A DNA stretch of 17,139 nt from Halanaerobium sp041694515 (GCA_041694515.1 JASMSZ010000093.1:1-17139), one strand, 5' to 3'. Positions 1 through 8,843 are shown, counted from the first letter of the stretch. Notes: generated by a model from the sequence alone, not told the origin. Translations and numbers: made by a program.

Positions 1-755
1 ATATTTTCTCTAATCCAGTCTGTCAGATACTGGGAACGTTCAACTTCAAAACCAAAACGATTTACCTTTTCTTCAATCTGGTTATTAATTGACTGCTCCA
101 GTACAACATAAATTTCGCCAATAATTCCAATTTTATAGCGCTCATCTTCAGCAGGGATGGAATCTTCAAATTCTGCCAGTTTGTTTAAATATTTATTTTT
201 GATTTCCTTAATATCTGAAGTATTTTTAATCTGAAAAAATTCTGACTGAGCATCCATCCAGAGCTTATTGATTGTTCCCTGATCATTATAGGCTCTTAAG
301 ATTTCTATCTTTTTTTCAATAACATCCAGTGCTTTTGTAAGTTCATAAACAGTCTTGATCACTTTAGCTACTTTTAACCAGGAACTGTCTCCTTTTAATC
401 TTTTTACTATCTCATAAAAATATTTATAATCATCACGAGGAGAATCAATAACAATAATCTCTACATCATAGCCTAAATCCTGAAGAATCTTTTTATGGAC
501 TTCTCCGTAATATCCGGCCCGACAGGGTCCGTGACCACCACTGGTAACCAGGGCATCTAAATTCTTATCCATCAATTTTAAATAGATACCGGTAATCACT
601 TTAAAAGGAAAACAGGCAAATTCAGGACTGTGTTTTACACCCAGATCAATGATCTCTTTATTGGGTTTAGGCGGCATTACCACCTCATGACCTAAAAGTT
701 CTAAAAGTTTTTTATATACAATTGTTGGTCCCATATAAGGAAAAGATAATCTCAT
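1..755 (-). CDS. Acyl-CoA dehydratase activase-related protein, COG3581 type (3' end cut by window edge)
   Basis: About 251 N-terminal residues are visible; the frame stays open to base 1, so the C-terminus lies outside the window. The ATG at 755-753 follows the stop of the upstream gene by a single base, with GGAG about 12 bases before it inside the end of that gene, so the two are almost certainly co-translated. The protein opens with MRLSFPYMGPT and has a Cys at residue 48 (EFACFPFK). A glycine-rich block at residues 73-85 (GGHGPCRAGYYGE) contains Cys78. This pattern is typical, from memory, of the COG3581 group related to the iron-sulfur components that activate 2-hydroxyacyl-CoA dehydratases. 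The conserved cysteines suggest an Fe-S cluster, which is inference. The actual substrate is unknown; a role in activating a radical-type dehydratase or in a related ATP-driven electron transfer is only a family-level guess. Confidence 0.8.
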   Translation of the reverse strand, partial: MRLSFPYMGPTIVYKKLLELLGHEVVMPPKPNKEIIDLGVKHSPEFACFPFKVITGIYLKLMDKNLDALVTSGGHGPCRAGYYGEVHKKILQDLGYDVEIIVIDSPRDDYKYFYEIVKRLKGDSSWLKVAKVIKTVYELTKALDVIEKKIEILRAYNDQGTINKLWMDAQSEFFQIKNTSDIKEIKNKYLNKLAEFEDSIPAEDERYKIGIIGEIYVVLEQSINNQIEEKVNRFGFEVERSQYLTDWIREN

Positions 756-756
756 C

Positions 757-1803
757 TCAGTTATTCTCCTTTTTTAATCTCAGTAGGTCTATAAAAGCTT
801 CAATTCTGGTAATAATATGACTTTCTCCTGTCTGCTCATCAATTCTTAAAGTCATAAAGGCCTTATCATATTCTTTGGCATCAACCTCTAAAATCTGGCC
901 CAGCATTGAATCCGGACCACAGCCAAAAGCAGTCAGGTGAATCACCCCATCTATCCTATTATTTTTAAAATAATGCTCGGCTGCTCCATACAGTTTATTG
1001 GTAAATTCCCAGAACATGGGCTTTCTCAGTTTTGACAGCTCTTTTTCTATAATTTCTTCTGCTACCATCGAAAAGGTGTGGACTCTAACACCCATTTCCT
1101 TCAGCTTATTAAGAATATCCATGTTTATATACTGATCAGAAATATTGTAACCATAACCAATAACAGCAACATCAACAATTTGCTCATTTCCAGGTGTTTC
1201 TATATCTTTTCTCTGACTCTGAGGTGGTTTTTTCTCATTTTCAAATTTAGAAATTAATTTTTCCAGCACTTCTGAATTTTCAATACTGGAAAAATAATTA
1301 ATTAAATATCCCTGATAGAGCAAATTTCTATACCGCTGCCAGAAGTTAGAGGCTTTTCTTAAAGCCTTTTTCATTTCTTTTTTCGGAATAGATAAAATTT
1401 CTGCCAGCTGCTGATGATTGGCAAATTGTGCTATATTATCACTTTTTGAGTCAATCTGATCAGTAATTATTTCTGCTTTCAGTCTGGTTAAAGAATGTCT
1501 GACCATATCCGGTAAGCCGATAATTTTAGGACAGAAAACTGCATCTTTACGGATTGAGTGAAATCGCGGCAGAAAAATATAATCAACATCTTTATGATCC
1601 AGGTTTAAAATATGGCCAATCATGACTTTGATGGGAACACAGATCTCTGATAAAGATTTTTTAACTCCCTTATCCAGCAGTTCCCTGGAAGTACTGTCAG
1701 AAATAACAGGCTTTATGTTAAGTTCAGCAAAAAGTTTGAGCCAGAAAGGAAAATAGTAATAATACAGCAGAGCTCTGGGGATCCCAATTTTTATTTTTTT
1801 CAT
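757..1803 (-). CDS. Acyl-CoA dehydratase activase-related protein, DUF2229 / COG3580 type
   Basis: 348 residues, the usual size for a stand-alone DUF2229 protein. Start ATG at 1803 has GGAGG about nine bases upstream. Features seen: N-terminal KIGIPRALLYYYYFPFW, Cys55 in EICVPIKV, Cys91 in FCPK, GCGPDS at residues 294-299, and DEQTGESHIITRIEAF near 322-337. These blocks are hallmarks of the family related to the 2-hydroxyglutaryl-CoA dehydratase components. In large single-chain homologues the same region follows a BcrA/BadF-type ATPase domain; here no ATPase domain is present in this gene or in its visible partner. Three well-spaced cysteines could ligate an iron-sulfur cluster (inference). 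It is followed after one base by the COG3581-type gene, so the pair probably forms one complex. Function beyond family membership is not known to me. Confidence 0.85.
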   Translation of the reverse strand: MKKIKIGIPRALLYYYYFPFWLKLFAELNIKPVISDSTSRELLDKGVKKSLSEICVPIKVMIGHILNLDHKDVDYIFLPRFHSIRKDAVFCPKIIGLPDMVRHSLTRLKAEIITDQIDSKSDNIAQFANHQQLAEILSIPKKEMKKALRKASNFWQRYRNLLYQGYLINYFSSIENSEVLEKLISKFENEKKPPQSQRKDIETPGNEQIVDVAVIGYGYNISDQYINMDILNKLKEMGVRVHTFSMVAEEIIEKELSKLRKPMFWEFTNKLYGAAEHYFKNNRIDGVIHLTAFGCGPDSMLGQILEVDAKEYDKAFMTLRIDEQTGESHIITRIEAFIDLLRLKKENN

Positions 1804-1886
1804 ATCTCAATTCCTCCAAAACTTATCAGAAATTATTTTCAGTTTATAAATATTTTATAGTAAATTAATAAAAAATGCAAAAAATT

Positions 1887-2663
1887 TTAACTGCTGTGCC
1901 CCAGGGACCTGGACATTTTTTGAGAATATTCTACTACCAGCTCAGCCAGCTCGTTCATTCTTGACTCTGTCATTCTGGTCATTGGAGCAGAAATACTGAA
2001 AGCAGCTACTACATCACCACGATGATTAAAAATTGGACCAGCAATACAGCGAATATCTTCTTCCTGTTCCTCATCATCTACTGCATACCCCTGCTTCCTT
2101 ACTTTTTCCAGATGATCTAAAAACTTATCGACTTCAGTTATCGTATTTTCCGTGTTTTTTTCCATTCCCTTTTTTTTAAGGATTTCTTTAACCCGTTTTT
2201 CCGAAAGCTGAGCCATAATTGCCTTTCCCAGACTGGTTGAATGTGCGGGAACTCTTTTACCAACCTGAGAGTACATGCGAATAGTGGCATTGCTTTCTAC
2301 CTTATCTAAATAAATAATCTCACCTGAATCTAGAATTCCCAGATGGATTGTTTCCTCCGTTTTCTGCATCAATTCCTCTAAATAAGGACGAACTCGGACT
2401 CTGCTGTCAATATCATTTAAGACCTTTGAACTTAGCTCAAAAAGCTTAATCCCAGAAATGTATTTATGATTATCCTCATTTTTCTCTAAAAAGCCTCTGA
2501 ATTTCAGGGTATCAAGCAGTCGATAAACAGTGCTTTTATGGATCCCAAGCTCTCTACTTATTTCGGTAACACCCATCCCATTTTCTCTGTCTACAATTAA
2601 TTCTAAGATGTCAAGTGCTCTATCTAAAGATTTAATTAACTGATTTGGTTTTTTAGAAGCCAT
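1887..2663 (-). CDS. IclR-family transcriptional regulator
   Basis: 258 residues, standard for IclR. Residues about 10-75 form a winged helix-turn-helix (GVTEISRELGIHKSTVYRLL, then GFLEK). The rest is the IclR effector-binding domain, with SLGKAIMA near 143-150, a YAVDDEEQEEDIRCIAGPI stretch near 193-211 and FSISAPMTRM near the end. The domain usually binds a small organic acid or sugar acid and the protein acts as a dimer at promoters. Start ATG at 2663 has AGGA about nine bases upstream. It lies 83 bases upstream of the activase-related pair and 34 bases downstream of the membrane protein gene, all in the same direction, so it could control the activase pair; nothing in the sequence proves that. 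The ligand cannot be predicted. Confidence 0.92.
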   Translation of the reverse strand: MASKKPNQLIKSLDRALDILELIVDRENGMGVTEISRELGIHKSTVYRLLDTLKFRGFLEKNEDNHKYISGIKLFELSSKVLNDIDSRVRVRPYLEELMQKTEETIHLGILDSGEIIYLDKVESNATIRMYSQVGKRVPAHSTSLGKAIMAQLSEKRVKEILKKKGMEKNTENTITEVDKFLDHLEKVRKQGYAVDDEEQEEDIRCIAGPIFNHRGDVVAAFSISAPMTRMTESRMNELAELVVEYSQKMSRSLGHSS

Positions 2664-2697
2664 TATTTAGTCCTTTCTTTTCTTAAAAATTACAACC

Positions 2698-3336
2698 TTA
2701 TTTTTTTAAAATCTTTCTATTTTTCTCTAAAACTTCGCTTATATATTTCTGAAACCGCGAAGGTCTTTTGGTCTTAATATAAAAATAACCAATAATCGAA
2801 GTAGTAAAAGCACCAATACAGTCTTCCATCAGATCAAACATTGTATCTATCAATCCTGATTTCTGCATATTTAATCCAAAAATAGTATCCATCCAGAACT
2901 CAAAGATTTCCCAGAAAACACCGATTGTGACCGCAAACGAAAAAGCAAAAACTGCTACAAAAAGCGGGCTTAAAACAACATCAATATTCTCATTTTTATT
3001 TAAAACATAAACCATTATAAAACCAATAAAACCCATTCCCATTCCGTAAATTAAATGCAGCATACTGTCCCACCACCAAAAGTGATAGTAAAATTCACGC
3101 TGCTCACCAAGATACATTGAAGCAAAAATAAAAACAATAATTATCAGCTGCAGTCCATTTGGAATATGCAAATAATTTTTATCGGTTAAATAGGCAGGTA
3201 AATAAATTAAGATAATGGCCAGAATTGAAGTAAAAAGGTTGAGCCAGTTTTCTGCTAAAAAGTTTCCAATAACAGCTGCCAGCAGCAGAATTAGAAAAAA
3301 TCGCGTAATATAAAGTTGTAATTTTTCCTGATCCAT
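2698..3336 (-). CDS. Multi-pass membrane protein, YjdF/DUF2238-like
   Basis: 212 residues with about six hydrophobic segments (roughly residues 11-29, 35-50, 61-77, 92-112, 120-141, 168-187). Between them sit polar residues inside or beside the membrane: WWWDSMLHLIYGMGMG (87-102), FWEIFEF (141-147) and DTMFDLMED (164-172). This arrangement (an Asp/His motif, a Trp-Glu motif and a late Asp-rich motif) matches the YjdF/DUF2238 family as I remember it. The family has no established biochemical role known to me; the buried charged residues hint at an enzyme or ion-coupled function (inference). The start has AAGGA about seven bases upstream. It sits between manA and the iclR-type gene in the same orientation with short gaps, so it may be co-transcribed with them. 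Confidence 0.7.
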   Translation of the reverse strand: MDQEKLQLYITRFFLILLLAAVIGNFLAENWLNLFTSILAIILIYLPAYLTDKNYLHIPNGLQLIIIVFIFASMYLGEQREFYYHFWWWDSMLHLIYGMGMGFIGFIMVYVLNKNENIDVVLSPLFVAVFAFSFAVTIGVFWEIFEFWMDTIFGLNMQKSGLIDTMFDLMEDCIGAFTTSIIGYFYIKTKRPSRFQKYISEVLEKNRKILKK

Positions 3337-3374
3337 AATAAATCCTTCCCTAAATAATATTCCAAAATTTTAAT

Positions 3375-4352
3375 TTACTCAATAACAGATAAAATCTGCT
3401 TTCTATTTTCTTCGATATCAGGAACATAACTCTTCATTAATTTTAACTTACCTTTGATTTTGAACTCTTCTGCATAAGCAGGGATTAATACACTTTCAGT
3501 CTCATTTAATTCAATTTCCTGATCATCCCAGCTTAATTTTCCTGCCCCTTCTAAAACTGTTAGAATATAAAATCTCTGCTGATCTCCCTTGGCCTGATAA
3601 CTTTCCTTGATCTTAATAATATCAAGCGCAAATTTATCATTCAAACAGAAATAGCTGTAATCATAATTTTCTTTACAGATTCTAAGCCCTTTTCTTTTTT
3701 TGGACTGGAGCTTAAAATCAATAACATCTAAGGCTTTTGATAAATGCAGTTCTCTACCCCGACCGTAGTCATAAACTCTGTAAGTTGTATCACTGCTCTG
3801 CTGTATTTCTGCAAGCATAACGCCAGAACCAATAGCATGGAGCAGTCCGGCTTTGATAAAAAAGACATCTCCTTTTTCTACTTTTACTTTTTTGACATAC
3901 TGATTAATTTGATCATTCTTGACTGCTTTTTTGAATTCACTTTCTGTACAGTCTTCAGTTCCAATAATTAAGTATGCATCTTCATCTGCATCAATCACAT
4001 ACCAGGCTTCTGTTTTACCAGCTTCACCGGGATGTTTTGCTGCATATTGATCATCTGGATGAACCTGAATCGAAAGTTGAGATTGAGCATCAATTATTTT
4101 TAAAAGTAGGGGAAATTCATCTGCTTCAATATCTTTACCGAGAATTTGCTGAGGATACATCTCTGTCAATTCTTTCAGGCTTTTACCGGCCAGTTTTCCG
4201 TTTTGAGCAATACTCATCCCGGATTCCTGTGCTGAAATATCCCAGCTCTCCCCAATCGGGCCATCAGGCAGGTCCTCGCGAAATTTTTCAAATTTGCGCC
4301 CTCCCCAGATTTTTTCTACATATTTATGGTCAAATTTCAATGGATAAAACAT
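3375..4352 (-). CDS. manA: Mannose-6-phosphate isomerase, class I (short Firmicutes type)
   Basis: Zinc enzyme interconverting mannose 6-phosphate and fructose 6-phosphate in the cytoplasm, linking mannose use and mannosylated polymer synthesis to glycolysis. 325 residues, the expected size for the Bacillus-type enzyme. The cupin metal site is complete: Gln96 and His98 in IQVHPDD, Glu115 in KTEAWYV, and His172 in GLLHAIGSG. The catalytic Arg192 lies in TTYRVYDYGR. Other family marks are EKIWGG (13-18) and GESWDIS (34-40). The start ATG is placed by a perfect AGGAGG eight bases upstream (4360-4365 region). The preceding 123-base gap to the FtsA-like gene is very AT-rich and probably contains its promoter, but I cannot fix the -10/-35 boxes. 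Confidence 0.95.
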   Translation of the reverse strand: MFYPLKFDHKYVEKIWGGRKFEKFREDLPDGPIGESWDISAQESGMSIAQNGKLAGKSLKELTEMYPQQILGKDIEADEFPLLLKIIDAQSQLSIQVHPDDQYAAKHPGEAGKTEAWYVIDADEDAYLIIGTEDCTESEFKKAVKNDQINQYVKKVKVEKGDVFFIKAGLLHAIGSGVMLAEIQQSSDTTYRVYDYGRGRELHLSKALDVIDFKLQSKKRKGLRICKENYDYSYFCLNDKFALDIIKIKESYQAKGDQQRFYILTVLEGAGKLSWDDQEIELNETESVLIPAYAEEFKIKGKLKLMKSYVPDIEENRKQILSVIE

Positions 4353-4475
4353 CTTATTCCTCCTATATATTTAGCTAAATTTTAACATTTAATTATCAAA
4401 ATTTGATTAAATTACTCCGACTTAATTTAAGACTTTATCATACCTTTAATAAAATAAAGCTTAATTAAAAGCATA

Positions 4476-6665
4476 TCAAACATTTAACCTGACTTTTAAT
4501 TTATCACCCTTATTAATCTTTGCTGACAGATTAACAGGCTCTCCATTTAAGATCAGCTGCATTTTCTGCTGCATATTATCAGAAATTCCATAGTTGATAT
4601 AGTCAAATACTCCTGCTGCAGTTAAAGTTCGCGAAAAAGCTTTTATCTGATCTCCAGCCTGAATTGTGTAATCCAGATCAACTTTTTCTTCATTGACCTC
4701 TACTTCCCAGATTTGATCAGGAACAGTTAATTCACTTCCATTAAAATAAAAATCAATCTCCTGATTACCTTTTTTCTGCAGCAGATCTCTAATAGTTAAA
4801 CTGTTTTCCTGTTTTTCCTTAATCTGCAGCTCCAGTCCATCTTCTAGAGGCTGGTCTAAATCAACTTTCTGCTCTTCAGCTGTAATTAAATAATTTGAGC
4901 TGACTGTTTCTTCTTCTCGTCCATTAAAAGTATATTTTATACTCTCATTTTTAAAGCTAGCTGCCGGAACTTCCATAATTTGAGCCAGCGCATCTCGGAT
5001 AGTTTTAGGTACAGTATACTTAATCTCTGCCCCATCAACTAAATCTGCCTCAAGATTTACCAGTTTCTCATTCTGAAAAACTCTGGTTCCAACTTTATTT
5101 TCACTGCCGTTTAAATATATCTGATAAGCACATAGATCCTCTTTTGGAATAATATCTCTTATTTGGGCCTCTGCATTACGGCCCGGTCTTCCTGCTTTAA
5201 AAGCAATATTATCACCATTAGTAACTCGCTCTTTCAGTTTTGCCTCCTCTTGATTGAGTAAGATTTTAGCAGCACTGCCCATCTCACCTTTTACGGTTTT
5301 AAGTTCACCATTGACCGTGGCAGTAATTCCCATTCCCGGGCGCGGAGTCAGCTGTTCCATTTCGATATCTGCAGCCAGCAGTGCATCAGCAACTGTAGGC
5401 TGGGAGAGGGTCAGTAAGTTTATTCGGTCTCCATTTACTCCAACTTCAATAAAAACTGCCTTACTCTGGGTTTCTCGGGTTGTAACTGCAATCCCAAGAG
5501 GAGTCAGGGTTTGCGTTGTATTAACCCCTTCCACCTCACCTTCAATATTTTCTAAATCTTCTCGTTTACGAATCCCGATTCTGCTTTCAATTATATCAAT
5601 TTTCTCTGCAAATTTTTCTTTCAAACCGGGAGTTAAACTTCCGCCTCCAATAAATATAACAGCCTGAGGTGGATTAGAATTAATTTCTAAAATACTTTCT
5701 GCAATAGAACTGCTTAACAGTTCAAGCTGTTCTTCAATTGCAGCCAGAACTTCATCTTTTTTAATCTCAAGGCTCTCACCCAAAATAGTTTTAACCTCAA
5801 GCACATTACTTTCAGAGAGATTACATTTTACCTTTTCTGCATTATTATAGTCGATTAAAAACTTTTCGGAGATAACTTCAGTTATTTCATCTCCGGCGAT
5901 TGGCACCATTGCATAACCGGAAATAGATCCACTTTTGGTGATTGCAATATCAGAGGTTCCAGCTCCGATATCAACTAAGGCCAGATTAAAGTTACTCATA
6001 GCTTCGGGAATAACCACATGGGAGGCGGCAATCGGCTCTAAAGTTAAATGTTCTACTTCCAGCCCCACTCTATTAATCACAGAGAGCAGGGAATCAATTA
6101 CAATTCTTGGTAAGAAAGTAGCCACCAGCTCAACTTCCATGTTTTTTCCACGCTGTCCTAAAAGGTGACCGAGTTCCATTCCATCCAGCTTATATTTACG
6201 AACTGTATAGCCTACAAAATGATAATCCACAGTATTTTTCGGCTTTTTCTTTGACTCAAGCCCCTTAAAATCAACTGTATTGTTCTGCTGGTTATTATTA
6301 AGCTGTCCCTGAGCCTTTTGAATAGCCTTTAATTCCAGTGTTTTTAAATCATCTTCTTCAATATATCTGCTTCTTTCCAGCCTAATGTTATGGCTCTGAG
6401 TTACTGTTTTTAAGGCTCTACCGGCGGCCGCAATCGCAACATTTTTTAGAGTTAAGCCAGATTTTTCTTCCAGCTCTTTTTTTACTTCTGCAGCAGCTTC
6501 TGCTACTCGAGCAACATTATGTATTTGACCATCAAGCATTGCTCTGGTCTGATGTTCGCGTACAGCTGAATGAATAATTTGATATCCATTTCCTTTTTCC
6601 TTGATTAAAATTCCAACAATTGTCCTGGTGCCAATATCCAGAGCAAAGGTTATCTCCTCGGTCAT
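4476..6665 (-). CDS. FtsA-like actin-family protein with long repeat-containing C-terminal tail
   Basis: 729 residues, much longer than classical FtsA (about 420). Residues 1-400 form an actin/HSP70-type ATPase with all three nucleotide-site signatures: phosphate-1 loop DIGTRTIVG (10-18), phosphate-2 DIGAGTSDIAI (232-242) and adenosine motif FIGGGSLTPG (338-347). An insertion near 100-145 holds a Gln/Asn-rich linker. Residues about 405-729 are a series of similar modules: an Asn-Gly turn recurs at residues 452, 519, 581, 642 and 707, each followed by a Val-Asp/Asn-Leu strand and a Gly-Asp-x-Ile/Leu strand. This looks like tandem small beta-rich (possibly beta-grasp) domains. No transmembrane segment or classical FtsA membrane-binding amphipathic tail is obvious. 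Firmicutes carry such long FtsA-like proteins in addition to true FtsA; a role in cell division, pilus or envelope assembly is possible but unproven. Start ATG at 6665 has GGGGAGG upstream. Confidence 0.82.
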   Translation of the reverse strand: MTEEITFALDIGTRTIVGILIKEKGNGYQIIHSAVREHQTRAMLDGQIHNVARVAEAAAEVKKELEEKSGLTLKNVAIAAAGRALKTVTQSHNIRLERSRYIEEDDLKTLELKAIQKAQGQLNNNQQNNTVDFKGLESKKKPKNTVDYHFVGYTVRKYKLDGMELGHLLGQRGKNMEVELVATFLPRIVIDSLLSVINRVGLEVEHLTLEPIAASHVVIPEAMSNFNLALVDIGAGTSDIAITKSGSISGYAMVPIAGDEITEVISEKFLIDYNNAEKVKCNLSESNVLEVKTILGESLEIKKDEVLAAIEEQLELLSSSIAESILEINSNPPQAVIFIGGGSLTPGLKEKFAEKIDIIESRIGIRKREDLENIEGEVEGVNTTQTLTPLGIAVTTRETQSKAVFIEVGVNGDRINLLTLSQPTVADALLAADIEMEQLTPRPGMGITATVNGELKTVKGEMGSAAKILLNQEEAKLKERVTNGDNIAFKAGRPGRNAEAQIRDIIPKEDLCAYQIYLNGSENKVGTRVFQNEKLVNLEADLVDGAEIKYTVPKTIRDALAQIMEVPAASFKNESIKYTFNGREEETVSSNYLITAEEQKVDLDQPLEDGLELQIKEKQENSLTIRDLLQKKGNQEIDFYFNGSELTVPDQIWEVEVNEEKVDLDYTIQAGDQIKAFSRTLTAAGVFDYINYGISDNMQQKMQLILNGEPVNLSAKINKGDKLKVRLNV

Positions 6666-6814
6666 AATAGTATTCCTCCCCTAAACATTTATTAAAAAAA
6701 CATTAAAAAGATCTCTTAAATTTAATCTTCCTACCTGGTAATTATATTCTATATCCAGGCCCATATCCCTTTAAAAAAATCAAATAAAAAAGTTACAAAG
6801 CTTATCAAATCAAG

Positions 6815-6851
6815 AAAACTACCTTCCTAATTTACTTAGAAAGATAGTTTT
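6815..6851 (-). terminator. Probable intrinsic terminator after the HD-GYP gene
   Basis: Two 16-base arms (6815-6830 and 6836-6851) pair completely on the minus strand, with two G-U wobbles and a five-base loop. The hairpin begins about 60 bases after the HD-GYP stop codon and is followed on the minus strand by TTTT that is part of the stem and then CTTGATTTG, a modest T-run. It separates the HD-GYP gene from the FtsA-like gene. Confidence 0.6.
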
Positions 6852-6910
6852 AAAAAAACAAAGGAACTAAAATTAAATTATGTTTAACTTTCTTAATTGT
6901 TTATGTAAAA

Positions 6911-7966
6911 TTAAACAATCACTTTGGTAATTACAATATTCATATGTTTTAAGAGATCTAATTCCTTATCAAGCTCATTACCTTCATCATCTTCGATTAA
7001 TCTTAGTACAGGCCGGGTAGGAAATCCTACATTCTGATCTTTGACAACTGCCCGATATCCGCTGCTTAAAATAACTTCGGATCCATTGGGATAAAATGAT
7101 ACCTGGGGCAAAAACTTTTTGACCAGCTGATAATCAAAAAGTTCTTCTGTATGATTCATAATATATTCTGCAGCCTTATAGGTAGGCCATCTGTCACGAT
7201 AAACACGATCACTTGTCAGGGCATCAAATACATCTGCAATTGCAGCTACTCTGGCAAATTCGTGGATTTCATCTTCCTTTAAGCCCCGGGGGTAACCGGA
7301 TCCATCAACCCGCTCGTGGTGAGAATAAACAACAATTCTTGAGAGAGGACTGATCGATTCAATCTGCTGCAGATAATTAAAGCCCAGTTCGGGATGATTT
7401 TTCATCACCTGGTATTCATAATCTGTCAGGCGGGCGGGTTTATTTAGAATTTCTGCAGGAACTAAAGTTTTCCCAACATCATGCAGCATTCCACCCATCC
7501 CCAGTTTATAAAGTTCATTTTTGCTGTAGCCGAGCATTTTACCCAGAGCAATACAGATAACACTTACATTTACAGAATGCTCATAAGTATAATTACTGGT
7601 ACTCTTTAAACTGACCAGATTTAATAATACATCCTCATTTAAAACCAGTTCATCTGTAATGTCTTCAACCACACCTTTTAATTCCTGCGTATTTAAATCT
7701 AAGAATCCATTTTTAATTTTGTCAAAGGTATTGGCAACAATTCTTTTACCATTCCGCCTGGTGCTGTCTTTAATTGCTTCGTTAATTTCAATATTATATG
7801 AGTACTTATCTTCAATATAAAGATGTTTGATTCCCATTTCCAGTAATTTCTTTTTATATTTATATAGGTTTTTTACACCTCTGTTTAAAAGGACATTCCC
7901 ATTTTCATAAATTGGCTTAGCCAGTTCCATATCCTCTTTTAAATTCTCTGTTAGAACTAAACGCAT
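6911..7966 (-). CDS. HD-GYP domain protein, predicted cyclic-di-GMP phosphodiesterase
   Basis: 351 residues. The HD-GYP domain spans about residues 105-300 and keeps the key residues: His130 (YEHS), the HD pair His162-Asp163 with Lys166 (LHDVGK), His191 (NHPE), the His216-His217 pair, GSGYPRG (222-228) containing the GYP signature, and Asp245 (IADVFDALTS). With metal ligands and the GYP loop intact, it should hydrolyse cyclic-di-GMP (family knowledge). The N-terminal ~100 residues form a small domain of the DUF3391-like kind found before many HD-GYP domains; the C-terminal ~50 residues are a short beta-rich tail. There is no receiver domain, membrane segment or GGDEF partner, so how its activity is controlled is not visible. 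Start ATG has GGGGGAAGGA upstream. It ends a short stretch before a hairpin terminator. Confidence 0.93.
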   Translation of the reverse strand: MRLVLTENLKEDMELAKPIYENGNVLLNRGVKNLYKYKKKLLEMGIKHLYIEDKYSYNIEINEAIKDSTRRNGKRIVANTFDKIKNGFLDLNTQELKGVVEDITDELVLNEDVLLNLVSLKSTSNYTYEHSVNVSVICIALGKMLGYSKNELYKLGMGGMLHDVGKTLVPAEILNKPARLTDYEYQVMKNHPELGFNYLQQIESISPLSRIVVYSHHERVDGSGYPRGLKEDEIHEFARVAAIADVFDALTSDRVYRDRWPTYKAAEYIMNHTEELFDYQLVKKFLPQVSFYPNGSEVILSSGYRAVVKDQNVGFPTRPVLRLIEDDEGNELDKELDLLKHMNIVITKVIV

Positions 7967-8000
7967 AGTATAAATCCTTCCCCCAATAAATAGCTAAATT

Positions 8001-8843
8001 TTACCCGTGTAGATTATTATAAATTTTTACTTCCTCTTCTCTGGGCTCGGAAACTCCCAGTGCACCCCTTACTTTACAGTATTTAGCCGCAGTTTTCAAG
8101 CCTTCTGCCAGAGCTTTTTGATAATTTTTTTCTTCCTTAGTTAAATAAGTTAAAAAACCGGCTATCAGTGCATCCCCCGCACCTAAAGTATCGACAGCTT
8201 TTACCGGCAGAGCTTCTTCTTTAATTAATTGATCTCCAATTTTCATTAAGACTCCATTTTCTCCCAGACTTAAAACAGCCGCTTCAACTCCCAGGTTTGA
8301 AATCCAGTCTAAAAATTCTTCCGGATTTTCTTCTTTTTTACTTTCAGAGAAAAAAGCAATATCTATTTTAGAAATAATATCCTCAATATAACTTTTATTT
8401 CTGAGATAGGAAAAATCGAAAGAAAGTCTTGTTTTATAATGAAGTTTTGGCAGATAATCTTCAAAATAAGCATAGATATTACTGTGAACAATTTTTGAAT
8501 TTTTAATTATCTCAAGCACATTTTTATTGATCGATAAGTTTTTATAAACTCCTTTATCAACTGCCTCCACCCTGGACTCTGAACCATTTCTTTCTATAAT
8601 AGAGACAGCATTACGGCCTTTGCGAATATCATTTGCTGGATAGGCAATCTTTTCCTTTTTTAAAGTATCATATAAAAATTTAGCATTTTCGTCTGTGCCG
8701 AAAACTCCATAATAGGCTGCCTTAGCACCCAGTCTTTTTGCTATAACTGCTGTATTATAGGCTCCTCCTCCAGCATACACTTTTTTGTCTTCAGGATAAT
8801 AATCAGCTATATTATCTCCTACTGAAAATATATCATATTCCAT
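8001..8843 (-). CDS. PfkB-family sugar kinase resembling fructoselysine 6-kinase (FrlD)
   Basis: Cytoplasmic ATP-dependent kinase, 280 residues from the start chosen here. An in-frame ATG 21 bases upstream (8864) is possible, but GGAGG lies seven bases before 8843 and would be inside the coding sequence of the longer form, so 8843 is preferred. Family marks: SVGDN...DYYP (7-16), the Gly-rich sugar-binding block GGGAYNTAVIAKRLG (25-39), and the PfkB signature DTLGAGDALIAGF (218-230) with catalytic Asp224. The opening GDNIADYYP and the mid-protein FDFS (142-145) resemble FrlD, which phosphorylates fructoselysine and related Amadori compounds. No deglycase (FrlB) is in the window, so the substrate remains uncertain; another ketose or nucleoside is possible. 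A tandem repeat with a candidate promoter lies just upstream. Confidence 0.88.
   Translation of the reverse strand: MEYDIFSVGDNIADYYPEDKKVYAGGGAYNTAVIAKRLGAKAAYYGVFGTDENAKFLYDTLKKEKIAYPANDIRKGRNAVSIIERNGSESRVEAVDKGVYKNLSINKNVLEIIKNSKIVHSNIYAYFEDYLPKLHYKTRLSFDFSYLRNKSYIEDIISKIDIAFFSESKKEENPEEFLDWISNLGVEAAVLSLGENGVLMKIGDQLIKEEALPVKAVDTLGAGDALIAGFLTYLTKEEKNYQKALAEGLKTAAKYCKVRGALGVSEPREEEVKIYNNLHG

Noticed and set aside
3744..4378. Two plus-strand open frames opposite manA
   Set aside because: Mirror readings of a conserved enzyme gene; products have no recognisable features.
4395..4407. Palindrome ATCAAA-A-TTTGAT upstream of manA as an operator
   Set aside because: Very AT-rich surroundings make such a 13-base palindrome likely by chance, and no second copy was seen.
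5254..5667. Plus-strand open frame of 137 codons opposite the FtsA-like gene
   Set aside because: Antisense to a well-supported coding region, low-complexity Ser/Val/Ile-rich product, no ribosome binding site of note.
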